Shown: one piece after another, positions 50,656 to 60,200 of the stretch
Position numbering within the stretch: the first letter of the stretch is position 1
Layout: every line of letters begins with the position of its first letter
NCBI RefSeq assembly: GCF_009733815.1
Contig: NZ_WNXY01000009.1
Span: forward strand, 124,001-188,000
Reading direction: 5' to 3'
DNA from: Pseudactinotalea suaedae
GTDB taxonomy: Bacteria > Actinomycetota > Actinomycetes > Actinomycetales > Beutenbergiaceae
DNA: 64,000 nt
Notes under the pieces: generated by a model
Told to the model about the DNA's origin: nothing
Database searches by the model: none
What the model saw: the letters and a program-made list of their open reading frames with translations, nothing else
Program-made: the position numbers and the translations under genes

Positions 50656-51873
50656 TCACCAGCCCGGGTCGGCCGGCCCGTCGCCGAGGTCAGGGATGTC
50701 GAGGCGGACCCCGCCCTGCTTGGCGGACTCGTAGGCGATCACGCCGGGAAGCGTGAAGCGCGCAGCCTTCCAGGCGTTGACCGGGGGCTGGGTGCCTGTG
50801 GTGACGGCGCGGACGAAGTCGTCGGCGAGGAAGTGGTGCGCGCCCTCGTGACCGTTGTGGGCGCCGTCGAACTCCTTCGGCAGCCGCGACTTGTCGTGGA
50901 CCTTGGCCAGCCCGGAGGAGAAGCTCTGCATCAGGGCCGGGTCGACGTCGCCGAACTCCTCGGGCAGCTGTCCCGCCTTGGTGTAGAAGAGGTCGCTGAT
51001 GTCGAGGGTCGCACCCTTGGCGTAGTCCTCTCCCTCGGTCTTGACGCTCAGCGTGGCGCCCTCGCCGGTCTGCTCCATGACGGCCTCGGTGCCGTAGAAG
51101 CGGAAGCGCGACTCGTGACCCTTCCAGTACCCCACGCGACGGAACTCGTTGGTGCGCATCGCTCCGCCGTCGGCCAGCTGGAAGAGGGCGCTCATGTTCG
51201 AGAACGTGTTGCCCCACGCCGAGACCTCGGCGTCGAAGACGCCGTCACCCCGGTCGTCCTCGATGCCGATGCAGCTCACGCTCGTGGCGTAGGTGGGCAG
51301 GGCGCCCAGCACGCCGCCGATCGCGTGCGTGGGGTAGAGCATCGGGGGGTAGCTGGCGGTGGACTTCCAGCTCTCGCCGCCGCTGTAGCGGTAGGCGGCG
51401 TAGAAGCCGTTGTCCATGTCGTGCACGTAGTCGCCCTCGGAGTAGAAGACGCGGCCGAGCTCGCCGGCGGCCACCTTCTTCCGCGCCCACACCACGGCCG
51501 GGTTGTAGTAGCTGGTCTCGCCCATCATGTAGATGAGCCCGGTCTCCTCGACCGTGCGGACGATCTCGGTGATCTCCTCGGCGGTCATCGCCATCGGCAC
51601 CGACGAGTAGACGTTCTTGCCGGCCTTGAGGGCCTTCAGCACCATCTCGCCGTGGGTCCAGCGCTGGGTCATGACGGCGACGGAGTCGACGTCGGAGGCC
51701 AACAGCTCCTCGGCCGTGGCGAACGAGCCCGCCAGCCCGTACTTCTCCACGTGCTCAGCGGCCCGCTCCGGCACGAGGTCGCAGACGTACACCGCCTCGA
51801 CGTCGGGGTGGAGCTGCCACAAGGAGATGAAGCTGCGCGCGAACTGACCTGTTCCGATGACACCGATCTTCAT
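50656..51873 (-). CDS. Gfo/Idh/MocA-family protein lacking the EKP motif
   Basis: A 405-residue protein. The NAD(P) fold is MKIGVIGTGQFARSFISLWQ, and the C-terminal beta-sheet domain runs from about residue 125 (VWARKKVAAGELGRVFYSEG). In ordinary family members the strand after AGKHV reads CEKP, with the lysine acting in catalysis; here it reads AGKNVYSSVPMAMT, so both E and K are gone. TSYYNPAVVW and SYPPMLYPTHAIGGVLG keep the substrate-side histidine. It may be a non-oxidative family member (some act as hydrolases or lyases) or use another residue. It is coupled to a LacI regulator by ATGA overlap, which suggests a sugar-related substrate. Confidence 0.86.
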   Translation of the reverse strand: MKIGVIGTGQFARSFISLWQLHPDVEAVYVCDLVPERAAEHVEKYGLAGSFATAEELLASDVDSVAVMTQRWTHGEMVLKALKAGKNVYSSVPMAMTAEEITEIVRTVEETGLIYMMGETSYYNPAVVWARKKVAAGELGRVFYSEGDYVHDMDNGFYAAYRYSGGESWKSTASYPPMLYPTHAIGGVLGALPTYATSVSCIGIEDDRGDGVFDAEVSAWGNTFSNMSALFQLADGGAMRTNEFRRVGYWKGHESRFRFYGTEAVMEQTGEGATLSVKTEGEDYAKGATLDISDLFYTKAGQLPEEFGDVDPALMQSFSSGLAKVHDKSRLPKEFDGAHNGHEGAHHFLADDFVRAVTTGTQPPVNAWKAARFTLPGVIAYESAKQGGVRLDIPDLGDGPADPGW

Positions 51874-52898
51874 GACGGAAACCCTACTAGATCTCCGTGG
51901 TTACTCGTGTCACCTCGTGGCGAGCATCCGCAGCTGCGCCGGATCACCAGCGTGGTCGCGAGCTCGGCGAACCCTGGTTCCGCGTTGAGCATCCGGTCGA
52001 CCGCCAGGCCCACCATCGCCTCGAGCGGCTGCGCCACGGTGGTCAGCGGCGGCCAGCAGTACGCGGCCTCCTGCGAGCCGTCGAAGGAGACGATGGCGAT
52101 GTCGTCCGGCACCCGCACGCCGGCCTCGTGGAGCGCCAGCAGCACGCCGATCGACTGCTCGTCGGAGCTGATGAACACCGCGGTCGGCCGGTCGCGCATC
52201 TCCGCGAGCGCCCGCCCCGCGCGGTAGCCCTGCTCGCGGCTGAAGTCGGTCGGCAGCAGCGGGCCGGGCGGGCAGCCGGCCTCGGCGAGCACGTCCTCCC
52301 ACGCGCGGCGGCGCCGTCCCTCGAACGCCGGTCCCACGAACCCGATCCGCCGGTGCCCGTGCCCCACGAGGTGCTCGACCGCCAGCCGCCCGCCCTGGTA
52401 ACGGTCGGAGTCGACGCTCGCGACGCCGTCGAGCCTGGTGGTCAGGGTGCCGACCGGGATGCCGGATGCCCGCAACGGGGCCAGGTCGTCCGGCTCCACG
52501 CGCACGGCGAGCAGCACGCCGTCCACCTGCCGTGCGGCGAGCTGCTGCACCGCGACGGCGACACCCTGGCGAGCGCTGGTGACCACGAGGGCGAGCCCGC
52601 GCGCCGCCGCCGCCAGCTCGGCACGGTCGGTGATCTCGGCGAAGAACCGGTTGAGCACCCCCGGGACCACCAGGCCGAGCTGCGCCGTGCTGCCGAGCTT
52701 GAGCGCCCGCGCGGCCTGGTTGGGCTGGTAGCCGAGGGTCGCCGCCGCGTCGAGCACCCGCGCCCGGGTGGCGTCCGAGACCTTCGTGGACGCGTCGTTG
52801 AGCGCGTAGCTCACGGCTGCCGTGCTGACACCGGCCAGGCGTGCCACGTCCGCGCGGGTGACGCGGCGTCGCGCACCGCCCGGCGGAACAGGTTCCAT
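51870..52898 (-). CDS. LacI-family transcriptional regulator
   Basis: A 342-residue regulator. The DNA-binding head is VTRADVARLAGVSTAAVSYA, and the sensor domain includes LGLVVPGVLNRFFAEITDRA, IVSFDGSQEAAYCWPPLTTV and a C-terminal VIRRSCGCSPRG, typical of the family end (RxSC). It is coupled to the Gfo/Idh-like gene and most likely controls it. CAGCGCTG at 52913-52920, just upstream of its ATG, is a possible operator core but too short to be sure. ATG 52898 has AGGA eight bases before it; ATG 52907 is the alternative. Confidence 0.9.
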   Translation of the reverse strand: MEPVPPGGARRRVTRADVARLAGVSTAAVSYALNDASTKVSDATRARVLDAAATLGYQPNQAARALKLGSTAQLGLVVPGVLNRFFAEITDRAELAAAARGLALVVTSARQGVAVAVQQLAARQVDGVLLAVRVEPDDLAPLRASGIPVGTLTTRLDGVASVDSDRYQGGRLAVEHLVGHGHRRIGFVGPAFEGRRRRAWEDVLAEAGCPPGPLLPTDFSREQGYRAGRALAEMRDRPTAVFISSDEQSIGVLLALHEAGVRVPDDIAIVSFDGSQEAAYCWPPLTTVAQPLEAMVGLAVDRMLNAEPGFAELATTLVIRRSCGCSPRGDTSNHGDLVGFPS

Positions 52899-52980
52899 GC
52901 CGGTCATCCTGTCAGCGCTGGAGCTAGCACGCCCATCGCCGTCGCCGAGCTGACCTCCGTGACGGGGTGGACGGCCGAGA

Positions 52981-54174
52981 TCACGCACTCCCCCGCAGGT
53001 ACCTCCCGAAGTGCGGCACGGTGAACGCGATCTTGCCGCGCTCGCCGGAGTAGATCAGGCCCTTCTTGAGCAGCGCGTCGCGCGCGGGCGAGAGCGACTG
53101 CGGGGTCCGGTCGAGCAGCTTGGCGACGGCGGCGGTCGGCACCGCTTCCACGTCACCGTCTCCGTCGCCCTCGGCGGCGACGTCGGCCATCGCGCGGAGG
53201 TACTCCCGCTCGGCCGGGGTCGCGCGCTCGTAGCGGGAGCCGAAGAACCCGACCGCCAGCTCGGCCTCGGCCTCGGGAGCGCCGACACGGACGTCGTCGG
53301 CGCTGATCGGCGAGCGCGGGGCGACGTCCCACGCCACCTTGCCGTACGCCTGCACGAAGTAGGGATAGCCGGCGGTGAGCTCGTAGAGGGCCGCGAGCGC
53401 GTCGTCGTCGAACCCCGCCCCTTCCTCCGAGGCCGGCACGCTGAGCGCGAGGTCGGCGGCAGCCCGGTCGAGCCGGTCGATACGGGTGTAGCGGAACAGC
53501 CGCTCGCTGTAGGACTTCGACGCCGAGAGCACCGCCGGCAGGTGCGGCAGCCCGGCACCGACGACGATCAGCGGCAGCCCCGACTGCGAGATCTCGTGGC
53601 AGGCGGCGCAGAGCGCCGAGATGTCCTCGGGCTCCAGGTCCTGCATCTCGTCGATGAAGATCGCGACGCCGGAGCCAGCGTCCGCGGCCAGCCCGCCGAC
53701 GTCGGTGAGCAGCTCGACGAGGTCGATCTCGATGTCGCCCGAGTCGGCACGCCCGGTCGTGGCGGGGACGTCGATGCCCGGGTTCCACCGGTCGCGCAGG
53801 TTCGCCTTCGGAGGTGCGGCTCGCAGGGCGAACGCCTTGATGGTGCCCAGGACCGCGTCGGAGTCTCCCGGACGGCCGAGCTCACGGACCGCGGTGTGCA
53901 GCGCGGCCGACAGCGGGCGCCGCAACGACTGGTCGGGGCGCGCCTCCAGCTTGCCGGTCCCCCACCGCGCCCGCACGGCCGCGGACCGCAGCGCGTTGAG
54001 CAGCACGGTCTTGCCGACACCGCGCAGCCCCGTCAGCACGATCGAGCGCTCGGGTCTTCCCCGGGCGACGCGCTCGAGCACGACGTCGAAGGCGTCCAGC
54101 TCGGCGTCGCGGCCGGCGAGCTCGGGCGGGCGCTGCCCCGCGCCGGGGGCGTACGGGTTCCTGATCGGGTCCAC
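52981..54174 (-). CDS. AAA-family ATPase with C-terminal winged-helix domain
   Basis: A 397-residue ATP-binding protein of the archaeal-ATPase/Orc1-like type. Residues 1-40 contain ELAGRDAELDAFDVVLERVA. Walker A is IVLTGLRGVGKTVLLNAL, Walker B is VAIFIDEMQDLEPEDISALC, and sensor-like LIVVGAGLPHLPAVLSASKS follows. The C-terminal third has LYELTAGYPYFVQAYGKVAW and a winged-helix end (AVAKLLDRTPQSLSPARDAL then IAFTVPHFGRYLRGS). Proteins of this build occur singly in many actinobacteria; their role is not established. It stands alone, with no nuclease or transposase partner, and could be regulatory or DNA-associated. Confidence 0.87.
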   Translation of the reverse strand: MDPIRNPYAPGAGQRPPELAGRDAELDAFDVVLERVARGRPERSIVLTGLRGVGKTVLLNALRSAAVRARWGTGKLEARPDQSLRRPLSAALHTAVRELGRPGDSDAVLGTIKAFALRAAPPKANLRDRWNPGIDVPATTGRADSGDIEIDLVELLTDVGGLAADAGSGVAIFIDEMQDLEPEDISALCAACHEISQSGLPLIVVGAGLPHLPAVLSASKSYSERLFRYTRIDRLDRAAADLALSVPASEEGAGFDDDALAALYELTAGYPYFVQAYGKVAWDVAPRSPISADDVRVGAPEAEAELAVGFFGSRYERATPAEREYLRAMADVAAEGDGDGDVEAVPTAAVAKLLDRTPQSLSPARDALLKKGLIYSGERGKIAFTVPHFGRYLRGSA

Positions 54175-54220
54175 GATCGGACCGTATCGGACTCTCTAGC
54201 GGAAACGGCAGACTCGCCCG

Positions 54221-54255
54221 ACGGTGGGGCCGCCGTGTCGCCTCGGCCCCACCGT
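54221..54255 (-). terminator. Terminator of the Tat-exported protein gene
   Basis: ACGGTGGGGCCG (54221-54232) and CGGCCCCACCGT (54244-54255) form a perfect 12-base stem with an 11-base loop, starting 11 bases after the stop codon on the minus strand. Confidence 0.85.
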
Positions 54256-54265
54256 TCGAACCTGA

Positions 54266-55219
54266 TCAGACGCTGCGGGCCTCACGAGCGCGGTCGACCA
54301 GCGCGGGATAGTCGGGGGCCGCTCGTCGAGCGGCGACCTCCATGAGCGTCGGCGCGGTGACCAGGTAGCTGACGACACCGTCGGCCGTCCCGCCCGTGAT
54401 CGTCAGCTGGCCGCTCTCGGACACCGTGGCCCAGAGGTTCGGCATCGGGCCGCTGTTGGGCGTCACCACGACAGACGCGGCGGACAAGTCCAGCGCGTCG
54501 GCGGTGTCAGGATCCAAGGCGAAGGAGGCACCACCGGCTGTCAACGTGGCGTTGCCCGAGAACTGAACGGTCGGCGACCCGGCGCTCGACGCCCCGAAGA
54601 CGGGAACGACGCCCGCGACGAACGAGATGAGCCCGCTCGGATCGGCGACGATCACGGGACCGAGGGCGACCAGTGCCCCGGACGACGCGATCGCGGGCAC
54701 GTCGTCGGCATCGGTCGACGCGACGAGGCCCACCCCGGTACCGCCGTCGGCCAGGACGGCGCCGGCGGACCCCAGCTGGGTGGACAAGTTGGCGGCGCGG
54801 ATCGCGTACTTGTCAGCGTTCGCCGTGTTGACGATGACGCCGGCGTTGCGGTTGCCCGACGCTGCCACTGCTGCACCGTTGCCCGGCGCGGTGGCGGTGT
54901 TGGAGGCCGACAGCCCGTACCGGTCCGGCGCCTTCGTCCCACCGGCAAACCCGTTGCTCGTCGTCGACTGGAACGAGGCAGCGGCCCCCGAACCCGTGTT
55001 GCGGCCCACCAAGGTCGGCTGCGCCCCGGAACTGGTGATCACGGTCGACGTCGATGCTGCGTTGTTGGTACGGCCCTGCAGAACGGCCTGCCCGGGGGCG
55101 GCGTCCGCCGCCGGCGCGGACGCTATCGCGCCAGCGGCGACCACTCCTGCCACGGCACCGGCACGAAGCAGATGGCGACGACTGGCGTCCTGGTCTGAGA
55201 TCTCGATGTTCTTGGACAC
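54266..55219 (-). CDS. Tat-exported protein of unknown function
   Basis: A 317-residue protein with a twin-arginine signal: ASRRHLLRAGAVAGVVAAGA, ending in an alanine-rich cleavage region near residue 40 (ASAPAADAAPG). The mature part is rich in Ala, Gly, Ser, Thr and Asn with repeated short beta-like units (TSTVITSSGAQPTLVGRNTG; NAGVIVNTANADKYAIRAAN; TVQFSGNATLTAGGASFALD), suggesting a beta-helix or fibre-like surface protein. No cysteines or catalytic motifs are seen. GGAGGGG precedes GTG 55219, which also places the signal correctly. The Tat route implies folding before export. Function is not assigned. A clear terminator follows it. Confidence 0.82.
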   Translation of the reverse strand: MSKNIEISDQDASRRHLLRAGAVAGVVAAGAIASAPAADAAPGQAVLQGRTNNAASTSTVITSSGAQPTLVGRNTGSGAAASFQSTTSNGFAGGTKAPDRYGLSASNTATAPGNGAAVAASGNRNAGVIVNTANADKYAIRAANLSTQLGSAGAVLADGGTGVGLVASTDADDVPAIASSGALVALGPVIVADPSGLISFVAGVVPVFGASSAGSPTVQFSGNATLTAGGASFALDPDTADALDLSAASVVVTPNSGPMPNLWATVSESGQLTITGGTADGVVSYLVTAPTLMEVAARRAAPDYPALVDRAREARSV

Positions 55220-55419
55220 GTGATGCCCCTCCGACGGGCGCTCGACGTCGAGCGCTTGACCGGCAGTGCCGGGCCGCTTCGCTGCGGCGGCACAACGTAG
55301 CGAGTAGCGGGGCCGAACTGCAACAGGACACGCACCCAACTCTGGGGGTCGGGCGACGATGCCGTCATATCCATCCGTCTAAGCCACGCGCAAGAGAGGG
55401 CTATAGCCCCCGATCGCAG

Positions 55420-55791
55420 CTACTGCAGGTGAGCGCCGCCGCCCACGGCGTACGCCTCCGCGATCCACCCGGCCAGCTCCTCGTCGAGGTCGTCGAGGGA
55501 GGTCAGGGTGAGCTGGTGGACGAACAGGCGTGACGTGTACGGGCTGACGTTGCGGACCCGCGGGCTCTCGAGCGGGCGCATCAGGTCGAGATAGACGTGC
55601 AGACCCTGCGGTGTGGGGCGCGCGCCGGCGAAGCCACGGCGGGTCCCCTTGAACGTGACAGTGGTCTTGCTCGGAGAGACCTCGTACGGGCCGCAGGCTG
55701 CCACCAGCTCGACGAAGCGGTGGAACATCGCGACGCTCTGCTCCGGCTTGCCGTCGAGGTGGTCCGCCACGGTCCACGCCCTCTCGCCCAT
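55420..55791 (-). CDS. DUF5655 domain-containing protein
   Basis: A 123-residue small protein of the DUF5655 family, often found alone or at the end of DNA-modification-related proteins. It shows WTVADHLDGKPEQSVAMFHR, FVELVAACGPYEVSPSKTTV, TFKGTRRGFAGARPTPQGLH and VYLDLMRPLESPRVRNVSPY, a compact alpha/beta domain. No catalytic role has been described. It carries neither signal nor membrane segment. It sits 36 bases before the L7/L12-like gene's stop, both on the minus strand; whether they share an mRNA is unclear. Confidence 0.83.
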   Translation of the reverse strand: MGERAWTVADHLDGKPEQSVAMFHRFVELVAACGPYEVSPSKTTVTFKGTRRGFAGARPTPQGLHVYLDLMRPLESPRVRNVSPYTSRLFVHQLTLTSLDDLDEELAGWIAEAYAVGGGAHLQ

Positions 55792-55827
55792 GCACCGATG
55801 CTGCCAGGCGAGAGGAAGGCCCGTGGG

Positions 55828-56154
55828 TCATCCGCCGATGCGGCGCTCGACCTCCTCGACGGCGTCCTTGGCCTCCTTGAGGCCGACGCTGAAGTACTGG
55901 CGATAGACCTTGATGGCTTCGATCTTCTGCCCCGCCTGGATCAGCTGCACGATCTGCGGCCACGGCGCCACCGACCAGGGGTCCACCGCGTCAGCCGGCT
56001 GCTGCGCGCCGTAGGGGGCGGTTGCCCCCGCGCCGCCCCCCGCCTCCTCGAGCGCCGTCAACCGGCGTTGCAGGTCGGCCACGGTGGCCTCGAGCGCGGC
56101 GATGCGCTCGCGCTCGTCGGGCTGGGAGCTACCGCTGTCAGAGGTCCACACCAT
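55828..56154 (-). CDS. Coiled-coil protein with a ribosomal L7/L12 C-terminal-like domain
   Basis: A 108-residue protein. Residues 10-40 form a coiled coil (DERERIAALEATVADLQRRL). A proline-rich linker follows, then VQLIQAGQKIEAIKVYRQYF plus VGLKEAKDAVEEVERR, which resembles the factor-binding C-terminal domain of ribosomal protein bL12 (KIxVIKxVRxxTGLGLKEAKxxVE). The true L12 N-terminal dimerisation domain is absent, so it is not the ribosomal stalk protein. Similar small proteins are widespread in actinobacteria without known role. The start ATG 56154 has no strong ribosome binding site. Confidence 0.83.
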   Translation of the reverse strand: MVWTSDSGSSQPDERERIAALEATVADLQRRLTALEEAGGGAGATAPYGAQQPADAVDPWSVAPWPQIVQLIQAGQKIEAIKVYRQYFSVGLKEAKDAVEEVERRIGG

Positions 56155-56189
56155 GGCCCATTCCTACCCCACGGATAGGGCGGCCCGGC

Positions 56190-57164
56190 CTAGCCGGCCG
56201 GTGCGATCCGCACCAGCACCGCGCGGTGGTCGCCGCCGTCCGGAGCCTCGAGCACCCGCGAGGCGATCGGCTGCCAGACGTCGGGGTCCATCAGCACGTG
56301 GTCGATCGGGGTGCCGAGCAGCGGCGAGCGGGTGCTCGGCCAGGTGCCGTGACCCCCGGTGCCGACCGCACCGTCCAGGCACGTCGAGTCCCGCAGCGGT
56401 GCGTGGTCGACGGTCGCGTTGAAGTCGCCTGCCAGCACCACGCCCTCGACCCGCGCGCACAGCCCGGTGAGCGCTGCCAGCTCGGACCGCCACGTGGGCA
56501 CGTCGCCCGGGACCGGCGGCACCGGGTGGACGGACAACAGCTCGGGACCCACGCCCTCGACCGGCCTGGCCCAGACCCCGCCGAACGTCGTGGCCGGGGC
56601 GTCGGTCTGCCGGTACGCACCGAGATCGGTCGAGACGAGCAGCGCCGTCGCCTGCACCGGCTGCGGGCCGGTCGTCGCCGTGAACACCTGGTAGGCCGGG
56701 CCCACCTGCGCCGCGATCCGCTCCGCGTCCTCGGCCGGCGTCTCCTGCAGCGCGACGACGTCGGGGGCCAGCTCGTCGATCAGGGCGCTCAGCCCGTCGA
56801 GTCCTCCGGCACCGCCGAGGGTGTTGACCGTGAGCACGTCGATCGCGCCGTCGGGCGCCACACCGAACGCCGTGCCCGGCGCCGTCCCGCGCTCGAGCAC
56901 CACCCCGATGTGGCCGACGCCCACCACGAGCGCGGCCAGCCCGACGACGAGCAGCCGCCGCCCTCTGCCCTCGGTCCTGCGCAGCAGCAGCGAGACCAGC
57001 ACGGTGGTCACACCGAGCGCGAGCGCCCCGACCGCCAGCAGCCCGCGCAGCGCGATGCCCTGCAGCACCGGCGTCACCGTGGACAACCCCACGATCGCGG
57101 GGTCCAGGGTCAGCACCCCGACCACCACGACCGCGGCGGTGACGACCCATCCGAGCACCTTCAC
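56190..57164 (-). CDS. Membrane-anchored endonuclease/exonuclease/phosphatase family protein
   Basis: A 324-residue protein. Three membrane helices (VLGWVVTAAVVVVGVLTLDP; LRGLLAVGALALGVTTVLVS; LLVVGLAALVVGVGHIGVVL) precede an extracytoplasmic EEP-fold domain. Its motifs are IDVLTVNTLGG, VVALQET (metal glutamate), LLSVHPVPPVPGD, VVLAGDFNATVDHAPLRDS (catalytic D and N), IDHVLM and DHRAVLVRI (catalytic DH). The fold cleaves phosphodiesters or sphingomyelin-like lipids, or DNA; the substrate here is unknown. GTG 57164 is chosen as it starts directly before the first helix. It is divergent from hrpA with a 59-base gap. Confidence 0.87.
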   Translation of the reverse strand: MKVLGWVVTAAVVVVGVLTLDPAIVGLSTVTPVLQGIALRGLLAVGALALGVTTVLVSLLLRRTEGRGRRLLVVGLAALVVGVGHIGVVLERGTAPGTAFGVAPDGAIDVLTVNTLGGAGGLDGLSALIDELAPDVVALQETPAEDAERIAAQVGPAYQVFTATTGPQPVQATALLVSTDLGAYRQTDAPATTFGGVWARPVEGVGPELLSVHPVPPVPGDVPTWRSELAALTGLCARVEGVVLAGDFNATVDHAPLRDSTCLDGAVGTGGHGTWPSTRSPLLGTPIDHVLMDPDVWQPIASRVLEAPDGGDHRAVLVRIAPAG

Positions 57165-57223
57165 GCGCCTAGCCTCGCACCCGCGTGAATTCGGGCTGGA
57201 CGGCTCGGGGACAATGGTGGGTC

Positions 57224-60200
57224 GTGACCGCCAACACCCCGACGCCGCAGGCCGAGCCCGGCCGCGGGTCCGGCGACCCCGCATCGCGTGGTCGGGGTCG
57301 ACGACGGCGGAGCGGGTCTCGGCGCCCGAGCGGGCCCCGCCGGGATGGCTGGGTCGCGCCGTCGGAGGAGCTGCTGGCGAAGCGGCGCGCGGCGGTGCCG
57401 ACGATCACCTACCCCGAGCAGCTGCCGGTCTCGGCGCGCCGGGACGACATCGCGGCGGCGATCCGCGACCACCAGGTCGTCATCGTCGCCGGCGAGACCG
57501 GCTCGGGCAAGACCACCCAGATCCCGAAGATCTGCCTGGAGCTGGGCTACGGCGTCGAGGGCTCGATCGGGCACACACAACCGCGCCGCATCGCGGCGCG
57601 CACGGTCGCCGAGCGGATCGCCGACGAGCTGAGCGTGACGATGGGCTCGGCGGTCGGCTACCAGGTGCGCTTCACCGATCACGTCAGCGAGACCACCCTC
57701 GTCAAGCTGATGACCGACGGCATCCTGCTCGCCGAGATCCAGCGCGACCCGCTGCTGCGCCGCTACCAGGTGATCATCGTCGACGAGGCGCACGAGCGCT
57801 CGCTCAACATCGACTTCATCCTCGGCTATCTGCGGCGGCTGCTCCCCCGGCGCCCCGACCTCAAGGTCGTCATCACCTCCGCGACGATCGACTCCGCGCG
57901 GTTCGCCGAGCACTTCGGTACCGAGCAGGCACCCGCGCCGGTCATCGAGGTCACCGGCCGCACCTACCCGGTCGAGATCCGGTACCGCCCGCTGGTCCCC
58001 GACGTCGGCGAGGACGAGGACGAGGAGTCCTCCCCGCCGCCCCGCCGCGAGGAGGCGATCGACCAGGCGACCGGCATCGTGCAGGCGTGCGACGAGCTGA
58101 TGGCGCAAGGGCCGGGCGACATCCTCGTGTTCTGCTCCGGCGAGCGGGAGATCAAGGACGCCACCGAGGCGATCGCCGAGCACCTCGGCGGGCGCTACGC
58201 CCGGCCGGGTGAACGCAGCACGGTGCCCGGCGCCGTCGAGGTGCTGCCCTTGTACGCGCGGCTGTCGGCGGCCGAGCAGCACCGGGTGTTCGAGTCGCAC
58301 TCGACCCGGCGGATCGTGCTGGCGACCAACGTGGCCGAGACCTCGCTGACCGTGCCGGGCATCCGGTACGTGGTCGATCCCGGGACCGCGCGCATCTCGC
58401 GCTACTCCAACCGGACCAAGGTGCAGCGGCTGCCGATCGAGGCCGTCTCGCAGGCGAGCGCGAACCAACGGGCGGGCCGCTGCGGCCGCGTGGCCGACGG
58501 GATCTGCATCCGTCTGTACTCCGCGCGTGACTTCGAGTCGCGGCCGGAGTTCACCGAGCCCGAGATCCTGCGCACCTCGCTCGCGAGCGTGATTTTGCAG
58601 ATGACGGCCCTGGGTCTGGGCGACGTGGCCGCGTTCCCGTTCGTGGACGCGCCGGACTCGCGCGCCATCCGGGACGGCATGCAGCTGCTCACCGAGCTGA
58701 ACGCGTTGGACGTCACGGCTGCGGCACGGCGCGGCGGCGACGCGTCGGGGAACCGGCTGACCGACGTCGGGCGCCAGCTTGCTCAGCTCCCGATCGACCC
58801 CCGGCTGGGCCGCATGCTCGTGGAGGCCGAGCGGCTCGGCTGCGTGCGCGAGGTGATGGTGATCGTGGCGGCGCTGAGCGTGCAGGACGTGCGCGAGCGT
58901 CCCGCCGACGCCCAGCAGCAGGCCGACGAGAAGCACCGCCGCTTCGCCGACCCCACCTCCGACTTCCTGAGCCTGCTCAAGCTGTGGGACTACCTGCGCG
59001 AGCAGCAGAACGAGCTCTCCGGCAGCGCGTTCCGCCGGCTGTGCAAGTCCGAGTTCCTCCACTACCTGCGGGTGCGTGAGTGGCAGGACGTGCACAGCCA
59101 GCTGCGCCAGCTCGCGAAGCCGCTCGGCATGCACGTCAACCCGCCCGACCGCGGGGCCACCGACCCCGACCGCGTGCACCAGGCGGTGCTGGCCGGGCTG
59201 CTGTCCCACATCGGCGCCTACGACGAGCGCAAGCGCGACTACCTCGGGGCGCGCGGCACCCGATTCGTGGTGTTCCCGGGCAGCGGGCTGGCGAAGAAGC
59301 CGCCCGCGTGGGTGATGGCGGCCGAGCTGGTGGAGACCTCCCGCCTGTTCGCCCGCACGGTCGCGCGGATCCAGCCCGAGTGGGTCGAGCCGCTCGCCGA
59401 GCACCTGATCAAGCGCACCTACTCCGAGCCGCACTGGTCCGGCAAGCAGGGCGCGGCCATGGTCAAGGAAAAGGTGCTGCTCTACGGGATCCCGATCATC
59501 GCCGACCGCGCGGTCCCGTACGCGCGGGTCGACCCGGCCGACGCCCGCGAGCTCTTCATCCGGCACGCCCTCGTGGAGGGCGACTGGCGCACGCACCACC
59601 GCTTCGTCAAGGACAACGAGGCGGTGCGCGCCGAGGCGGAGGAGCTCGAGGCGCGCTCCCGCCGTCGGGACCTGATGGTCGACGACGAGACGCTGGTCGC
59701 GTTCTACGACGCGCGGCTGCCCGCCTCGGTCACCGGGGCACGCGCCTTCGACGCGTGGTGGAAGCAGGCGCGGCACGAGACACCCGACCTGCTGACGCTC
59801 ACGATCGCGGACCTGGTCCCGGACGCCGGGGCGGCTGCAGATTCCAGCCTGTTCCCGGACACCTGGCGGCAGGGCGACCTGGAGCTGCCGCTCACCTACC
59901 AGTTCGCGCCGGGGGACGACGCCGACGGCGTCACCGTGCACGTGCCGATCGCGGTGCTGCCGCGGCTGCGCCCCGCCGGCTTCGACTGGCTCGTCCCCGG
60001 CCTGGCGGAGGAGCTCGCGGTCGCGACCATCCGGGCGTTCCCCAAGCCTGTCCGGGTGCAGCTCGTGCCGGCGCCGGACGTCGCCGCCTCGATCCAGACC
60101 CGGCTGCCCGCCTGGGCGAGCGTGGCACCGGCACCGGACGGGGCGCCGTCGTACGCCGAGGCGTTCAGCGATGCCGCGCGGCGGCTGCGCGACGTCGAGA

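Noticed and set aside
52981-54174. AAA ATPase as part of a transposon or conflict system.
   Set aside because: It stands alone, with no transposase, integrase, inverted repeats or effector gene on either side.
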